Shown in pieces: positions 1 to 14,200 of a DNA stretch of 64,000 nt. Origin of the DNA: Ifrita kowaldi (lineage: Eukaryota > Chordata > Aves > Passeriformes > Cinclosomatidae). Both the position numbers and the translations under genes were made by a program. The stretch lies in the NCBI GenBank assembly GCA_013398055.1, contig VZRS01008357.1, positions 1-64,000 of the forward strand, given 5' to 3'. Position 1 is the first letter of the stretch, and each line of letters opens with the position of its first letter. The notes beneath the pieces were generated by a model. That model saw only the letters and a program-made list of their open reading frames with translations. It was not told the origin of the DNA and did no database searches.

Positions 1-3000
1 TGAACAGTAATGACCACTTTGATCATGCTCAGTACAACATGGCAGCCAGTACCAAGGATTTTTAACATTAAAAGCTAGGTGAAATTTAACACTTCAAGAA
101 TTTTCCTCTCCAAAAAATCACATTGTCTAAAACAGTATTATTGTTGGCAATTTCAACAAAATTTTTGATTTTTCTTTTTGATTTTTTCAGCTCCAGAGAG
201 CCAAACCGAAAAGGTAAAAGTTGGTTTGGGATTTTTTTGGAAGTGAAACTTCCAATTTCAAATAATTGTTTAAAATATATATTGTTCTGAAATAGTTTGT
301 TTTGTTCTAAATAAAGTCAGAGCTACACATTCAGACATTATTTATTCAAATAAAATTCTTCTTTTAATTCTCTAAAGTTATCTGATACTCAGAGTTTCCA
401 TAACAACTTGAAAGGGAGACTGAATGTCAGCATTTCCCAAATACTGAAAACATTCCTTTCCCAGTTTGAGTTTAGCACAGCTAACCAAAACCGGTTCTTT
501 CCATGCAAAGATCAGGTCCTTTAAACAATAAGGTTGATGATCTCCCCCCCGGTAATTCCAAAGAAAACATCTCAGGAACATTATTGTAAACAATTTTAAT
601 AAGGTACAGAGAGCAGGCAAGACAGCCAGAACCAGAATGCCAAATGACTGAGTCTCCTTTTATCTGTGTTAGCCAAAAGACCAAGGAATGGCTCCTTTTG
701 CAAGTGCTGGAATAAACGTAAACTTTCCCCTGTACTGGACTTGTACCACTGAATCACACAATAGACGTGATTAGAATAGAATCAACGAAAAAGGTAGATA
801 GGGAACGCGGTTCCTCTTCCTGTTCAATCTGTTCCAAAAGTATCCATGAAGTTTCCTGGTGGTTCCAACTAAATATTATATTAGCAAAACTAAACTTTGC
901 TCTCACAGGTAAGATCAGAAGGGATTGCTAGAGCACTTGAGCTGAGTCCCCCATGGTCACAGACAAGCATGCTATGGATAAGGCTCAGAAGAAACAGCAC
1001 ATTCTAGAACTTCAATCTTCCTCATAACAATTTTTATACACATTTTTCCAGAAAAAAAACCACCCCAAAACACCCCACTGAACCAATCAAGCAAACAAAC
1101 AAAAATACCGCCAAAGATAAGTTAGAGATAATTGGCCCTTAATATAACTTAAGCTTCCCTTTCTGAGTCCCACAGGGCAAGGAAAAATTTTGGCCCGCAA
1201 TAAACTGAGATAATGACGATTTGGCAGTTATTTTTTCATCATCTACATCAAATCAGATTGCCTTAGAGACTGTCGTGTACCATGAAAGAATTTCTGGAAC
1301 ATCACATGCAGCTTGTTCCACCCTTCCACTGCTAGACAGCTTGTAAGGAAAACTGTGCTGACCAAGAACTTAAACAAAAATCACTATAACTACTGCTGTC
1401 CTTTGGAGCTGATCTCTCCTCTTTGAACTTAGACGGCTCTGGCAATGGCACACAGTGGGTAAAATCACTTATATGCTGTACTCCTGGTGCACTTCATGAC
1501 GGGAGACAGAGGAAAAGCAAGAACATGGTCACCAATTCACCAGCCACTGCAGTTACCCACTCCTCCCCATCTGTCCTGGGCTGAGAAAATGGGGCTGAAG
1601 TGCCAACTCCATGCAGGCATTAGATACAAGACACAGGTCACTTCTATAAGCTGGCCATTCCTCAAATCTGAGGACCCCCACTGTGAGATGGGAAATGGAA
1701 CTTATCATCTTTGAAAAATAAAATGTGTGTATATACATATGTACCTAAATAAATAAATGTGAAGAAGTGGTATGAATATGTGTTTGAAAACGCCATTGCA
1801 AAGAATCATTACATAGTGCATTTCAACTGCACATGCAGCAACACTGAAAGAAAAATAACATCAAATCGAAAATAAAGGCAATGTGAAAGGACTCGTGAAA
1901 ACAGCTTTAGAAAATCATCACAAAAAAAAATATGCACAGTCCAAATATTTCACTGATTCCTTGAAACATATTTTTGCACCAATTTGATATTAACCTTCTT
2001 TAATTTGTGGCAACTAAGCTATCTTTCAGAAAATGTACGGAAATGCACATTGCAGAATCTCCCTTTCAACTGAAAATACTGGCTGTGAATACAAATCTTT
2101 CGTTCTCCAATTTCCACCATTTAACCTCAGCACGCTGAAATAAAAAGTGACAGTGCCACCTGATGAACAGTGGGAATGAAGGATGTTTTCAGCAATTCCA
2201 GCTGTTAGTCAGAAAAACACCGTTTATTCATAAAATCCCTTCACCCAGAGCCAGGTTCTGACTGCTGGGTGAGACTCTTTGAAAGTAGCACTAATACAGT
2301 GAATCTGGGAACTTAAATACAGTTCATTGTCTGTACTTGTTAAAAGTACAAGGAGTCAGCTTCATCTGCAGAAAATGAAGGGCTTACTTACTGCATCTGC
2401 ATGATTTTTCATGCAAGTTACCCCACTAGACTCTGAAACAGCAACAGGTTCACAGGCTTTGATAAATCAAAATAAAGAGGAAAAAATTACTCCTTGATAC
2501 AATCAGGAATATAACGTCAAAGTTTTAAAAGCATTCAGGAGCAGAATATTCTGATGCTGCTAAAACCAAAGGTGAAATTGCTGGCATGTGAGACAGTAAA
2601 TTTAGACTTCCTCATGGGTCCTTAAAAAAAAAGTATTATCCCAGCACTCAAGCTGTTAAATATACCCAAAGGTAGCCTTTATGGAATTCCAATTAGACAA
2701 AAAACACTTTCCTATATAAATTTTATTAAGGTTTTCTTTGTACAATTACTTTTTTTCACAAGGAAAGATTTTTCTCCATGCCAAACTGTCTTTGCACATA
2801 AGCATTTTTAGAATCGAATTCTTAAGCCTAGGGCAGGGACGATTATGTAAACACGCAATTTTATATTAACAATTTGACTTTAATATGCAAAGACAGTACC
2901 TAGCATGCCATTGAAAGTGGTCTGAAAACATGTACTTTCTTCAGGGAAAAAATTCTCCATAGCAAATATATTCTTACTTCTATTCAAAATTCTTTATAAA

Positions 3001-3929
3001 TTTGTCCTTGATTTTTTAAGTCTTCAAAAATTGATTATATTTTATGCTTTCATAAATTTTGACATTTTTACAGGGAAAAAGCTCTTCAATGAAGATGCAT
3101 TCTCATTTTTCGTCTATATGGCTAGCAACCACTACTTTGTTTGTAATGTGTAGTCTCAATCTACAACAATTTATTTTTATCATCCAGAAATGGATGAGAA
3201 TACAAGACACCATCCATCCTGATTTCGAGCAGGCAGACAATTTAACACACACACAGTGAGCTTCAGCAAACAAACAATACTTCATTACTACCAATTTTAT
3301 AGAAGATGTTGCTACTTTTTTAAAATACCTTAACTTTGTCAATAGCTAAAGTTAGCAGTCTGCTTAGAACTTCAAGTTTTAAAAAAAATGTTTAATGATA
3401 CATTTACTTAAATATAGTAACCAGTCGGTAAATGCTTGACTGTCTGTAATTGACTGGTCACCTTACTCTTTGACTACATTAAAATTTGTTGACATATATA
3501 TATATCCAAAAATATTTTCTGGGCTTTGTCATCCGAAAGAAAAGGTCATGTTTCACACCCTTCTGGAAGTTGCCATATATTCTTTCTTTCCAATACGTCA
3601 CATACTATTGCTTTTATTAAGGGGAAGCAGGCTCAAAAACCACAAAAAAACATGTAATGAGGGAGCTGATTTTTAGTCTACTACTACCAATTGATCCCTA
3701 TATGCAAATAAATATACTTCTGTCTCATCTGCACTTCATTCGTATTGCTACTACTAGAATGACAATCTTAAGTGACAGCTATTCAATCATTCAGCAGCTT
3801 ATGCTAAATGAAACACTTTCACTGAGCAGGATATCCTCCATAAGACAAAATGGGACATCAAGGGATGTTCAGAAGGTCTTAATTTCCCATAAAATAAAGG
3901 GAAATCAGTAGAAGTCTCTTCCCAAAATA
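1..3929. other. Non-coding AT-rich stretch
   Basis: I see no gene or recognisable transposon here. All reading frames are short and broken, with no periodic codon pattern. Minor simple sequence is present: an A/C-rich run near 1050-1110, a short AC run near 3246-3256 and an AT run at 3494-3505. It could be intronic or intergenic; the sequence does not decide. Confidence 0.6.
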
Positions 3930-4099
3930 GGTGGTTAAGCACTGAAAGGAGCTATCCAAGGCAGAGGTGGAATCACGTCCCTGGAGGTGTTCGAGAAACG
4001 ACTGGACTTGGTGCCATGGTTTAGTTGACAAGATGGTGATCAGATAAAAGTTGGACTCAAAGATGTCAGAAGTCTTTTCCAAACTAAAGGATTCTGTGA
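3930..4099 (+). mobile_element. CR1 LINE, 3'-end fragment
   Basis: This is the terminal ~170 bp of a CR1 retrotransposon. It starts in the stretch corresponding to the 'gggcactggaacaggct' region, passes through the 'ccctggaggtgttc' and 'ttggtgccatggt' blocks, and ends in 'tctt ttccaaact...attctgtga', the usual untranslated 3' end and tail. CR1 copies are normally 5'-truncated, so a piece this short is typical. The divergence from the familiar CR1 3' end is considerable, so the insertion is probably old. Any reading frame across it is not a gene. Confidence 0.85.
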
Positions 4100-7000
4100 A
4101 AATTACTACAACAAAACTTCAACTCCATTACCTCCTGGAAGACCCTCCAGAGCTTTCAGGAAGAGATGAGTGGAAGATAGGGCAGAACAGGTCTCTCTGC
4201 TGCCTGTTTGATTCCCTCAGACCATTACAGCCACCACACAACCCACTGCCTTCCACATCTTCTCTGCAAAACTCGTGCATGATAGCACCTAATCCCATCC
4301 TGACCAGCACCAGGGTCGGTTTAACCTTGCAATCAGCAATCTCAGAGGCAGACAATATACCTAAAATTATCACAGCTGATACAAAAATGATCGTTTTGCC
4401 GAACTGATAGAAATATGAGGCAATCTCACTTATTGTATCATAAACTGAAATGCAGCTAAGAAAAAAAATTATTTTTGAAGACCACAAGGGTTTCTGTGAC
4501 TATTTTGTAATCGTTGTTATACAACCTTTCATAATAATCAGGGTCTGCAACAACAGTCATTACCAAGCCAGGGAGCACTGAGAAAACCAGATCATTTTAA
4601 ACAAGAGAGCCCAACTGCCTTGTCAAATGTAGGAGGCATAGCAATACACCACCATCATCCCTGCTGCTCAAACAGAAAAGAAGCCCACTGTGCTTCGTGA
4701 GCATCAGGACTTTCATAAATAAAACTGCCTTGAATTCAACAGGGAATAAGTTTTCTCTGCTGTGCTCCCTATATTAACTGCTTTGTGGTGAATCTTGAAA
4801 AGTGCTTCTCATTTTAACCCAAGTATATGACAGGGTCTGGCCAGCAAATGAGGTTATATTTCATAACCATAAAAATTCTTAAGAAATCACATTCTGAAAG
4901 CATTTGAAAAACAAGCATGCAAGTGCAACAAAATCCTCCTAAGACTTTGAATAATTTGAAAGCTTTATCTTTGTATGTAGTTGCAAGGTCGCATAGCAGG
5001 GGTAGCATTTAGGAAATGAGTTGAAAGTGTTCAACAAACTGAATATTTTCAAATGTTACTGTGTTTTCACCTGAGATTAATGACACAGAGCCCAAACAAG
5101 CAGCTGCATTCCACTTCCTGAACAGGACATTCCCAGGAACAAAAAGCCAAGCTGTCTTTTTGTCTTTCCCCAGATGCTGATCAGAACATCTAATTATCAA
5201 CTTGAAGCTCAGTGACAAAAGAAGTTCTTCATTTTCTTTCTCTATTTCATTGCTTCAACAGTGATTTACAAGCACAGTGGAACATCAGGTCTTGTTCACA
5301 GCAACACCTCTGTGTTGAATCATAGCAGCATTTTCTAAAGTAACACTGGAAAACAGTAGTTTTCTAAAAGTGGAAATCTGCAAGTAGCAGCTGCGTTTCT
5401 TGGTCACTACAAACCTTTCGTACATATAATTACATTATTTATCACGATTGATTCTACCTCTCCACAAATTTATACACTACATATTAGCAGAAAGAACAAA
5501 TTAGAAATGCAAAGAATCCACATGTTAGCATTGCTATTTGCTTTATCTACAGTGTTGCAGATGTCCTTCTGGCTCCTAATTGATTTCATAATTTGCTTGG
5601 ATGTACAAGAAACTGATGCCACAATGAGCTCCTGTGAGTCTGTATTTCCATACAGTTTACCTGAAGTGCTAAAAATTAAGTTAAAGGTATTTCAGAAAAC
5701 CCCTGCAATGTAACAGGTAACACAGTTTAACATGAATTGGCACAGTAATAGTAAAAAATTTTTCATTTTCATCTATGATTCAATATTTTACTATAGTAAA
5801 ATAACCTGGAGCTTATAACCTGATTGAGCAGGATCACACTTTACTCTCTTCTGCTGTGGCTCACTCAGTAAATTTCAAATGCAACTCAGATATATTTCTA
5901 AACTCCCAGGCCAAGAGTAAGACTGTTCTTTTAGCATCTTTCCCATAATTTCCTTTCCTCTCAGAAAAAGAAACAGGGCTCTTTGGCAGTGGAGGCCAGA
6001 TCTCTGGCATCATTATGATAGTGAGCAATCTGCTGTCTCTCTCCAACATAAGGGACAGCACTACAAAAGAAGGCTTGGGAGATGCAAAGACAGCAACCTA
6101 AAACAAGGCATGGACTGAGATACTAAGGAAAGGCCATACAATGTAATTTCAGATTTTTAGCACATTGAAGTCATTACACAGTTCATTATTCTTTCCTTTT
6201 AAACTACCTCCGCAGCAGCCCCACCTCTGTGGTCATTACAAAAGCTTAGTATTTTGTGCATGAAAAGCCATTTCCTCCCATCTGTTCTGAATTTGTTTCT
6301 CATTAATTTCCATTTCTGCTTACTTGTCATATTTAAATTGGGCCATCATTATAGATTAAGATGGAACAGATTCAGCAATTAGTGGGCCACAAAGGAACTG
6401 CCCGCTCTGTATTACTTTCAAAGGTTTTTTGACAACACTCTTCTATGAATGCTCACTGTGATGGTTTGACCTGTTTGTATTAGACCTAAATCTGAATTTC
6501 CTCAGTATCAAAAGCCAGGTCCTCAACACATCTAAATTTCAGCAGTGTTTTCCTTTAGTAATGGACCAAATTGGGAATACAGAACTGCATCTCAGATTTG
6601 GCCCGTAAATATCAGGCTACTTGTTCTAGCTGTCTGGTCTGACTCTAAAATATGTGATTCTCACACATTAATTCTGAAGTGGACCTAGGCATTTTTTCAC
6701 ATGTGTATTCTATGCGCCTCAGAGCACAGTAAAATTTTACTTATTTACAGGATTTAATTTCCAGCAGACACAGTAAGTCTACTTTGCTCTTCCTGACCAC
6801 AGCTGCCTTCTTTATTTTCAACTTGCCCCCATTTCAGTCAGAGTTTTAAATCTTGGCTTCTTGCTCATTCAAAATCAAAAGTTTTCACTACCATTGCATC
6901 ACTGTGTCTCTTGTATTGATCCAGGAGAGAAGGTATCAAAATCAGGAAAGAAGGCAGTAGTAGCTACCATTAAAATATATAACTGTATATATTAATATCT

Positions 7001-7257
7001 ATATAATATATTGATACAACTGGGTACCTCAAATTTATAAACATTATTTATGGAGTTATACAACTACAGCTATTTTTACAGGTAGATCATTATCATTCAT
7101 CCAGTGTTAATGTTTGGGAAATTGGATCAAAAAGGCCTTTTGAGTATGCAATTCCTTTTCATAAACTGAAAATTGTATAACTACATTTTTTAGTATTTTA
7201 CTGTATACAGTGGAATTCTCAAGATACTTCTCCTACAGTTATTTTAGAAAGTAAATC
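4100..7257. other. Non-coding AT-rich stretch
   Basis: No gene seen. The longest open frames (about 120 codons on each strand at 4051-4487) overlap each other on opposite strands, begin in or next to the CR1 tail and show no family resemblance, so I treat them as chance. The part near 6970-7010 is a degenerate AT-only run. Confidence 0.55.
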
Positions 7258-7345
7258 CTATAAAGAGTGGCTGAGGGAGCTGGGGATGTTTAGCCTGAAG
7301 AAAATGAGGTTCAGGAGAGACCTTAATACTCTAACTACCTACGGC
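7258..7345 (+). mobile_element. CR1 LINE, short fragment
   Basis: A CR1 scrap matching the 'gagtggctgaggga' to 'ggagaccttaat' segment that encodes the very C-terminal end of the CR1 reverse-transcriptase protein. The same segment reappears about 720 bp further on inside the next, larger CR1 piece (near 7980), so this is a separate insertion or an out-of-order fragment and not the 5' part of that copy. Confidence 0.75.
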
Positions 7346-7479
7346 TATCATTTTCCAAGAACCTAACTGTCACAATCTACTCCTGTAAAAGTACACAGGG
7401 AGACCACACATCTCTGCACTCAGGGATATTTCCTAACTGATTCAAATTCTTTGGAACAGATTCAAGAACATAAGCCTTG

Positions 7480-8243
7480 CAAAGGTATCCTATCTAAATT
7501 TGCTGATTATAGTAAATCAGGAGGAGTTTTTGTCTCCCTCAATGATAGAAAGGCCCTGCAGAGAGACCTACAAAAATTAAAGGGATGGGCAATCACCACC
7601 CATACGAATTTTAACAAGAAAAAGTGCCAGATTCTGCACTGGGGATGGGGCAGCCCTGCATGTACAGACAGAGTGGGGAATGTGAGGCTGGAGAACAGAG
7701 CCACGGAAAGGGACTTGGGTGTCCTCGTCAGTGGCAAGTTGAACATGAGTGAGCAGTGCCCTGGCAGCCAGGAGGGCCACCCGTGTCCTGGGGTGCATCA
7801 GGCAGAGCATCACCAGCCAGGCAAGGGAGGGGATTGTCCCGCTCTGCTCTGCACTGGGGCAGCCTCACCTCGAGTGCTGGGAGCAGGTCTGGGTGCCACA
7901 ACACAGAAAAGACATTGAGCTGTCAGAGAGTGTCCAAAGGAGGGCACGAGGATGGTGAAGGGCCTGGAGGGGAAGCCGTGTGAGGAGTGGCTGAGGGCAC
8001 TTGGTCTGTTCAGCCTGGAGAAGAGGANGAAATGTTCTTCATCCAGAGGTTGACTGGGCACTGGAACAGGCTCCCCAAGGAAGTGGTCACAGCACCAAAC
8101 CTGACAGAGTTCAAGAAGCTTTTGGACAGTGCTATGGGCACATGGTGTGACTCTTGGGCTTGTACTGTTCAGAAGCATCAGTTGAATTTTGGTGATCGTT
8201 GTGGGTTCTTTCCAATTCATTATAATCTATGATTCTATGATTG
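7480..8243 (+). mobile_element. CR1 LINE, 5'-truncated, gap inside
   Basis: Remnant of the CR1 ORF2 (endonuclease/reverse transcriptase) C-terminal half plus 3' end. Reading frames retain the RT catalytic neighbourhood as KFADYSKSGG, where the family has F-A-D-D, so the second catalytic Asp is lost. The DLGVLVSGKLNMSEQC block, a well-known CR1 signature, follows at about 7709-7759. The 3' end carries two TTCTATGA-type tail units at 8228-8243. A frameshift splits the protein after the NMSEQC block. A single N at 8028 replaces sequence that should be there. The stretch 7749-8027 is about 98% identical to the minus-strand copy at 33754-34032, so this part is young. Confidence 0.93.
8028..8028. 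other. Single-N assembly gap hiding ~146 bp
   Basis: Left of the N the CR1 reads up to 'gaagagga'; right of it the element resumes at 'gaaatgttcttc'. In the minus-strand copy at 33153-34800 the matching points are separated by 146 bp (33608-33753). The N therefore stands for missing sequence and not one unknown base. Confidence 0.8.
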
Positions 8244-11200
8244 GTTGATATATCCAGCCCCATAGACACTGCAATACCCAGCCTGAGATGTACTAAAGAC
8301 ACCTTCATACCAAAATACATAACACAGAAAAAGGAACAAATTTTTAGCCATGGATTAAATTAAAAACCATCCCAGTCACGGTTCCACTGAATGACTCTAG
8401 ACATCTGGGAACATAGTCACACTGCATATTTTGGTTATATATGATAATCAAACAGCATTGACAGACCAAAAATTTTACTCTGTGAAACTGACCATGCCAG
8501 GCAGTTTACCTTATCCAGACACTTGAAAAGGCAAAGGGATTGCCACTTATGGACAGAACCGAAGGTATCTTAGTCAGGATCCATTATGTGAAAAATCAGC
8601 AGAGCTGCATTATGATCATTTTGCAGTTCTATTTATTCATTTTGGCTGGGAAACAGTTCTTGTTTGTAGAAGATCTGTATCCATACTATTTAAAAGGGCT
8701 ACAGAGGTCTCACAATGTGTGATACACAAGCTGGAAGGGAATGCAATTCTTGCACACAACAAAATGTGTAAGATCCTGAGTTGTCTTCTCAAGTGCAGAA
8801 GGGAAACACTCCCAAGGACAATGCAGCAGAGCATGAGCCTGGCACAAGACAGAGTGAGAGGCTGCTCTGTGTACAAGAGAATTCATTTGGTTCAAGTCTT
8901 TGCTCATTTTCTCAGCATGCACAGGATGGGTTTTATAGTCCCTCAGACCACTGCCAGCCAGGGCTCCTATGAGCATAAAGCTGCCATTGTTCAGAACTCA
9001 CTTACATATATCTAACCATAAACATATGTTAGGGTGCTGTTATTATATAAAAATACAATATATGAACAAACAGCTAGATAATCAGAACAGTAATCCAGCT
9101 GTATTCAAAACACTTAATTACATTAAAAATTTTGCTGTGAATATTTACAAGATGACCAGTTTAATAACCACCAAGTAGTGATCATCAGAAAATTGGCTGT
9201 GGAAAACACAGCTCAGTAACAGCCTGAAACACAGTAGTTTCCTCTTAGGGCTTAACTGTTAAAAGTCAAACACTGTTAAACACTGTAACACTGTTAGAAG
9301 TCAAAAATTCAGGAAGATATAGGAGAGTTCAGTTTCAGTCCCAGCCAGAAAAACCAAAAGAATGACCAGCTGTTAACCATAATTGAAGCATGAACCTACA
9401 TTTATTCCCTTTTTATGTCTTTTGAAGAAAGATGATACCCACATTACTGGTTTTCTTCAAATTACATATTTTCCAGTTATTTAGTATAATAAAGATCTAG
9501 TTTATTCAGCTTTCTGCCTTAAAAACCCGCAGTGGTCCACATATATATATATGCTTACACCTGTTCAGACATCAGTATGCCTGAGTCGAGTGCTGTAGCC
9601 TGAAGGGAGAATCACATTTAGCCAAAGACACAAAAAAGAAAAGGAAAGTCACTTTCATGAAGTTACCTGCATCTATTTTTGCTGACGTGAGATGTACACT
9701 GGAATGGAATTTGACCGCTTTTGCTCGCTAAAAACAACCTGGGACAGAGGGAGCTTCCTTTACACCTGGAAGCATAGCTCCACGGCTTGCAGTGAATAAG
9801 GACTATACATGTCCAGGAAACAAAATCGTTTTGCCTACATTACCTTAACAATGGCTTCAACTGCAGTCACCAAGAACAGCTCAGAAAATGTAAGACCAGT
9901 GCAATGTCTAACAATTACTGAAATTGCTGCAATTACGGCATTTTTCATTATGACTCCCTAAATCTACCGGTAAGCAGCACCCAGCCCAGGAGGACTAAAG
10001 CTGCTTAAAAAAATCTTACTATGACATCTTAACTTCATGCATAAACTCTGACAGTCTTCAATAAAAGATGTAACTGAAGACGTCTAAGAGCTGTTGTTTA
10101 TCTTTTACTAAACAACTCCCCTGCACTCATCCTTAATACCTCTGACCAAAAATGTAAGGTGCAAAGAAGAAATAACACAAAAATAAAAATACATACTGTT
10201 TTAAAAACAATGTGGTGTTTAAATACCTCTCATTGGGTAAATTTTCAAAGCAATGTACAAATTGGAAAAATCCAGTGCTTCTTGAAAACATTTTTCATCT
10301 CCGGTTAAGGAATGCTGCAGTGCTAAATTCTCAGAGCAGATGTCTTTGCCAACTAGAGCTAACAGCAATGTCATATTTAGGCACAGCATTCAAGACTACG
10401 GCTCTCCTAATTAATACTGACTATTTAACCTAAAGCTAGCAGCACTCAGATAGATTTCAGCCACATCCACAACGTTAAACACACATAGGTTCTGGTATCA
10501 CAGTGTGTGCTCTTTCCTGAGACAGGAAACAGAAGAGACTGGAAAAATGTAAACCACAAGTGGGTTTATGGAGCTATCCTGCACGGAGACCAGCTGTTAT
10601 CTGTCCACAAGCCCCAAGATACATTTACCTAATAGACTAATATTTTCAAAATCTCACTGTCAAGACGGTGTCAAGACAATCACCATTTGTCTACTGCCCA
10701 AATCTTTCTCCCAGAACATACCTTCCTCTTCTACTCTGTGTCCCGAAATCCCTATTTAGAACCCCTTCCATGTGAATGTCTCTCCCCAAGTGGATCCTAC
10801 TCTTACCTCATTCTCTCTTACTATGAAACAGAAAAAAATCCCAGTTGATTCCTGGACTATTTCTTAAGCAGGAATTAAATCCATCTGTTTGAATAAACTG
10901 AACAAATAAGAATGCCTTGTTTGTACACCCTACATTGCAAACAACAACGGTGAGGAAGAGGGGAAATATTCTTTCCTTTTAGAACTTTGATGGAAACCTC
11001 TATCTCTGACAGAGGGTATTGCTGTCCTTCAGCGGTGACGGGATAACCCATCAAAGTCTTTTGAATAGAAGTTAAATAAAATGCTCCAGTGATTTCTCTC
11101 AGAAATAGTGACCTAGTTCTGCTACCTACATTATAGCAGCTCTTTTTCCTTTCAGCACTGAAATTACCCTTGCACAAGTATTTCTGTGGTAGCAAAATTG

Positions 11201-14200
11201 TTGTGAACTTCAGAGTCAGGCAGAAAGCCTGAATAAAAAATATCTCTATTAAATCAGAGAATTACATGTAACTATTCATAGGAATCATTTGCTTCTGATA
11301 AACTACACAAAAATTAACTCTTCCACTGGACTTCAAAATGAGTGTCCAACTTATTCACAGGTGATCACAACATGTAGAAAGAAAATTGAAGCAGGGAGAC
11401 CCAAGAGAGCTGCCATGGTTAGTTCTCATTTCCCATTTTGGCAAGAGGGAGTGCTCTAATTTCTCTTGCATCTGATCGATGAAACTGTTAAAAATGCTAT
11501 AGAAAACTCTAGAAACACTTGACTACAGAAAAAGAAGCAATGGTTTTGTTGTTTGGGTTTGGTTTTTTTGGTTTGTTTTTTTTTTTGCTGAGTGGGGTTT
11601 TTTTGTAATTCTTTTAAGTTTTAGCATGTCATTTTACCTCCGGTTTGCAGTGTGTTATTTCCTTCCTGCTCTGATTGCTATTGTTCACATTACAGAACTC
11701 ATCAGGAGCTCTGGCCAGCACTAAAGTGGTATTGCTGCCTTGCAATCTGGTGTTGAAGAGTAAGTACAAGACAATAAAAAGTACAATGATGCTCCAGAGA
11801 TTTTACTTTGCTCCAAGTAAATTGCTTCAAGTTATAAATGGGATATAAGACAGTAAGAATATAATACAGCAATTGTATTATCTCCATTTTGTCTGTGGTG
11901 ACCTGAGGCACGCTCTCTTCCTCCCTTCCTGTTCCTCCCTGTGGTCCATCCCCCAGGTCCACATGGAGTGATGCTGTAATCAGCAGTTTACCTTCCACAG
12001 GAATTGGTAGGAGCTAGAGGACAATCATTTGCCAGGTCAAAAAACAAGTTTGCAGCACAGCTAAGAATCAGACCCATGTAACCTATGCCACAGTTCTGTG
12101 CTTCTGTGCCGTTGGTAATTACCAATTTTCCTCTTCATAAGTAAATGGAGGCAAGTTTTCTGAAATAAAACAGTTAATTCAATAATAAGCATTACATCAA
12201 CAGAGGGTTTAAAATGCAGATGTTGAATGAGTATTTTAAAGAAATGCACTGAGGAAAAATGACATGGTATTCAGTCTTGTTACACTATTCCAATTTCCAC
12301 ATTCTGCTCTATCATCTACAGGAAAGGCATGAGGAAGAGTTATGCGTTTGGAATGCACAAAACCACCCAAACACCCCTCTGTGTTTCACTTCAAAAAGGA
12401 GACTTTCCTTTGTCATTTACACTGAAATAAATCTGCATGAGAGTACCTTACTATGGTGACAGGGAGCTGGATGAAGAAAAACTTGCATGTTTATAGTGTG
12501 ACATACATTCTTCAAGGTTATCACATCAACCTCTTAGACCTCTACAGGAACTGGAATGAGCAAATTGGAATGAGCTGGCTCTATACGGTACCGAAACTGC
12601 ACACTGGCTAATTAGCTGCCCACGAGTGAACTTTTTTTCATCCCTGGGAATAATACTTGATACTTAAGGTAGGAATACAATTATCATCACTGCTTTGATT
12701 CCTAAAGCTTAATAAATGTTGACCTTCAGACAAAGAAGTTTTTTTCTCTGGTGGATAATATATTTCACTTACAAATTTCTCACAGTTCTAAGTGTCAGGT
12801 AGCTTCATTTCCTGGCCTGTGCTTTCTTTTAATAAGCAACTTCTAATTATTGAAATCCTAACTGGCCATTTCGATATTATCTGGAGACATTCCACAAATC
12901 CAGGACTGCTAGGAAAGCCTCTATCTTTACAAAAACTGATTACCCAAAAGTTTCAATTACCCCTCAGAGCCTCAGCTGCACATGGCTAGCAGACATCCAC
13001 TCACAAAGAAAGTGCAAATATCCGGTCAGGCAGGCATGAATGGCTGATAATAGTATAGCCAAATATAATGTGTTGGTTATACAGTAACAGCAGTGGCCAA
13101 CAGCACACTTACCTAGTCAGTTCTTCTTTCTCCTACATGCTGCAAGTTAATATTTGCAAAGCAGCTTAATAAAGCATCTCAAGTATGAAAGGGGCAAAAA
13201 GCCAAATAATGAAGCCAAAATTTTATTTATTCCCATATATTTGTTTTTTAAAACAGTAATATATTTTTTTGGGAATGAGAAATCTAAAGTCTGCTCTGGA
13301 AACAAGGACAGACAGACATTTGTTAGGAAGCGAAACTGTCCTTTTGCATTCTTCATCTTCCAAAGTCATAAATACCAATAAACTATGTATTCTTAAAGCT
13401 GCTTCTGAATTTTTTATGCCAGAAATTGCTGACATTCTGACATTTTCTTCCAGAAATTGCTTCTGACAAAACAGAGAGAAGAAGAAACTGCATAGCCATT
13501 CCAACTGTAACAGCACTAGTGCTTCTGACATCAATTAAAAAATAATAATACTAAAGCGTGTGGATCCTAGCAGGGTACACCAGTGACAGAGACAAGGAAG
13601 CATTTATGAACATAAATATCTCATGAACACCAGATCTATTCAGTGTGCATATCCTTTCATTATGCAAAGTGGAAAAGCAAATCTAAAAGTAGACAAATGT
13701 TACATCTCTTAGACTCACCATTCATGCAGGGGCAAAACTACATGTTGTACATAATTAATTTATTTTTAAATTGCTGTGGGCAGAGTTCCAAATACAGCAA
13801 TGAACATTGCACAAGTAAATCTTGACTCTGTATTAAGTTCCTGCAGTGCCAATTAGGAAGTATGAAGTTTCTGCATGAAAAAGGATCCTCATACCAGGAC
13901 ACCTTGATCACTCAGTGTCTTATTACCGTATGTGCGAAAAAGAATTAAATGCCTCTTCAGCCTACGGTATTCAGATTTGCAGTGAGTGCATTAAAATAAA
14001 AGAAACCTAACAGTTCATATGAGCTCCTCCAAAAGAGGGATCCTTAAATTACACAAAACTGGTGGAAGAAAGGCACACAAATTCATTTTTGTATTGCTAT
14101 TTCTGTTGCCAGCTGGCACAAAGAGGCGGAAGTTTCACAAACAAGGATTTTGCCAGAAAATTTAGCCAAGTACAACTCACTGAATCTTTTCCAGACTCAG

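Noticed and set aside
4128..4487. 119-codon minus-strand frame with hydrophobic N-terminal part
   Set aside because: Overlaps a 118-codon plus-strand frame, has no family resemblance and no conserved context; likely chance in AT-rich DNA.
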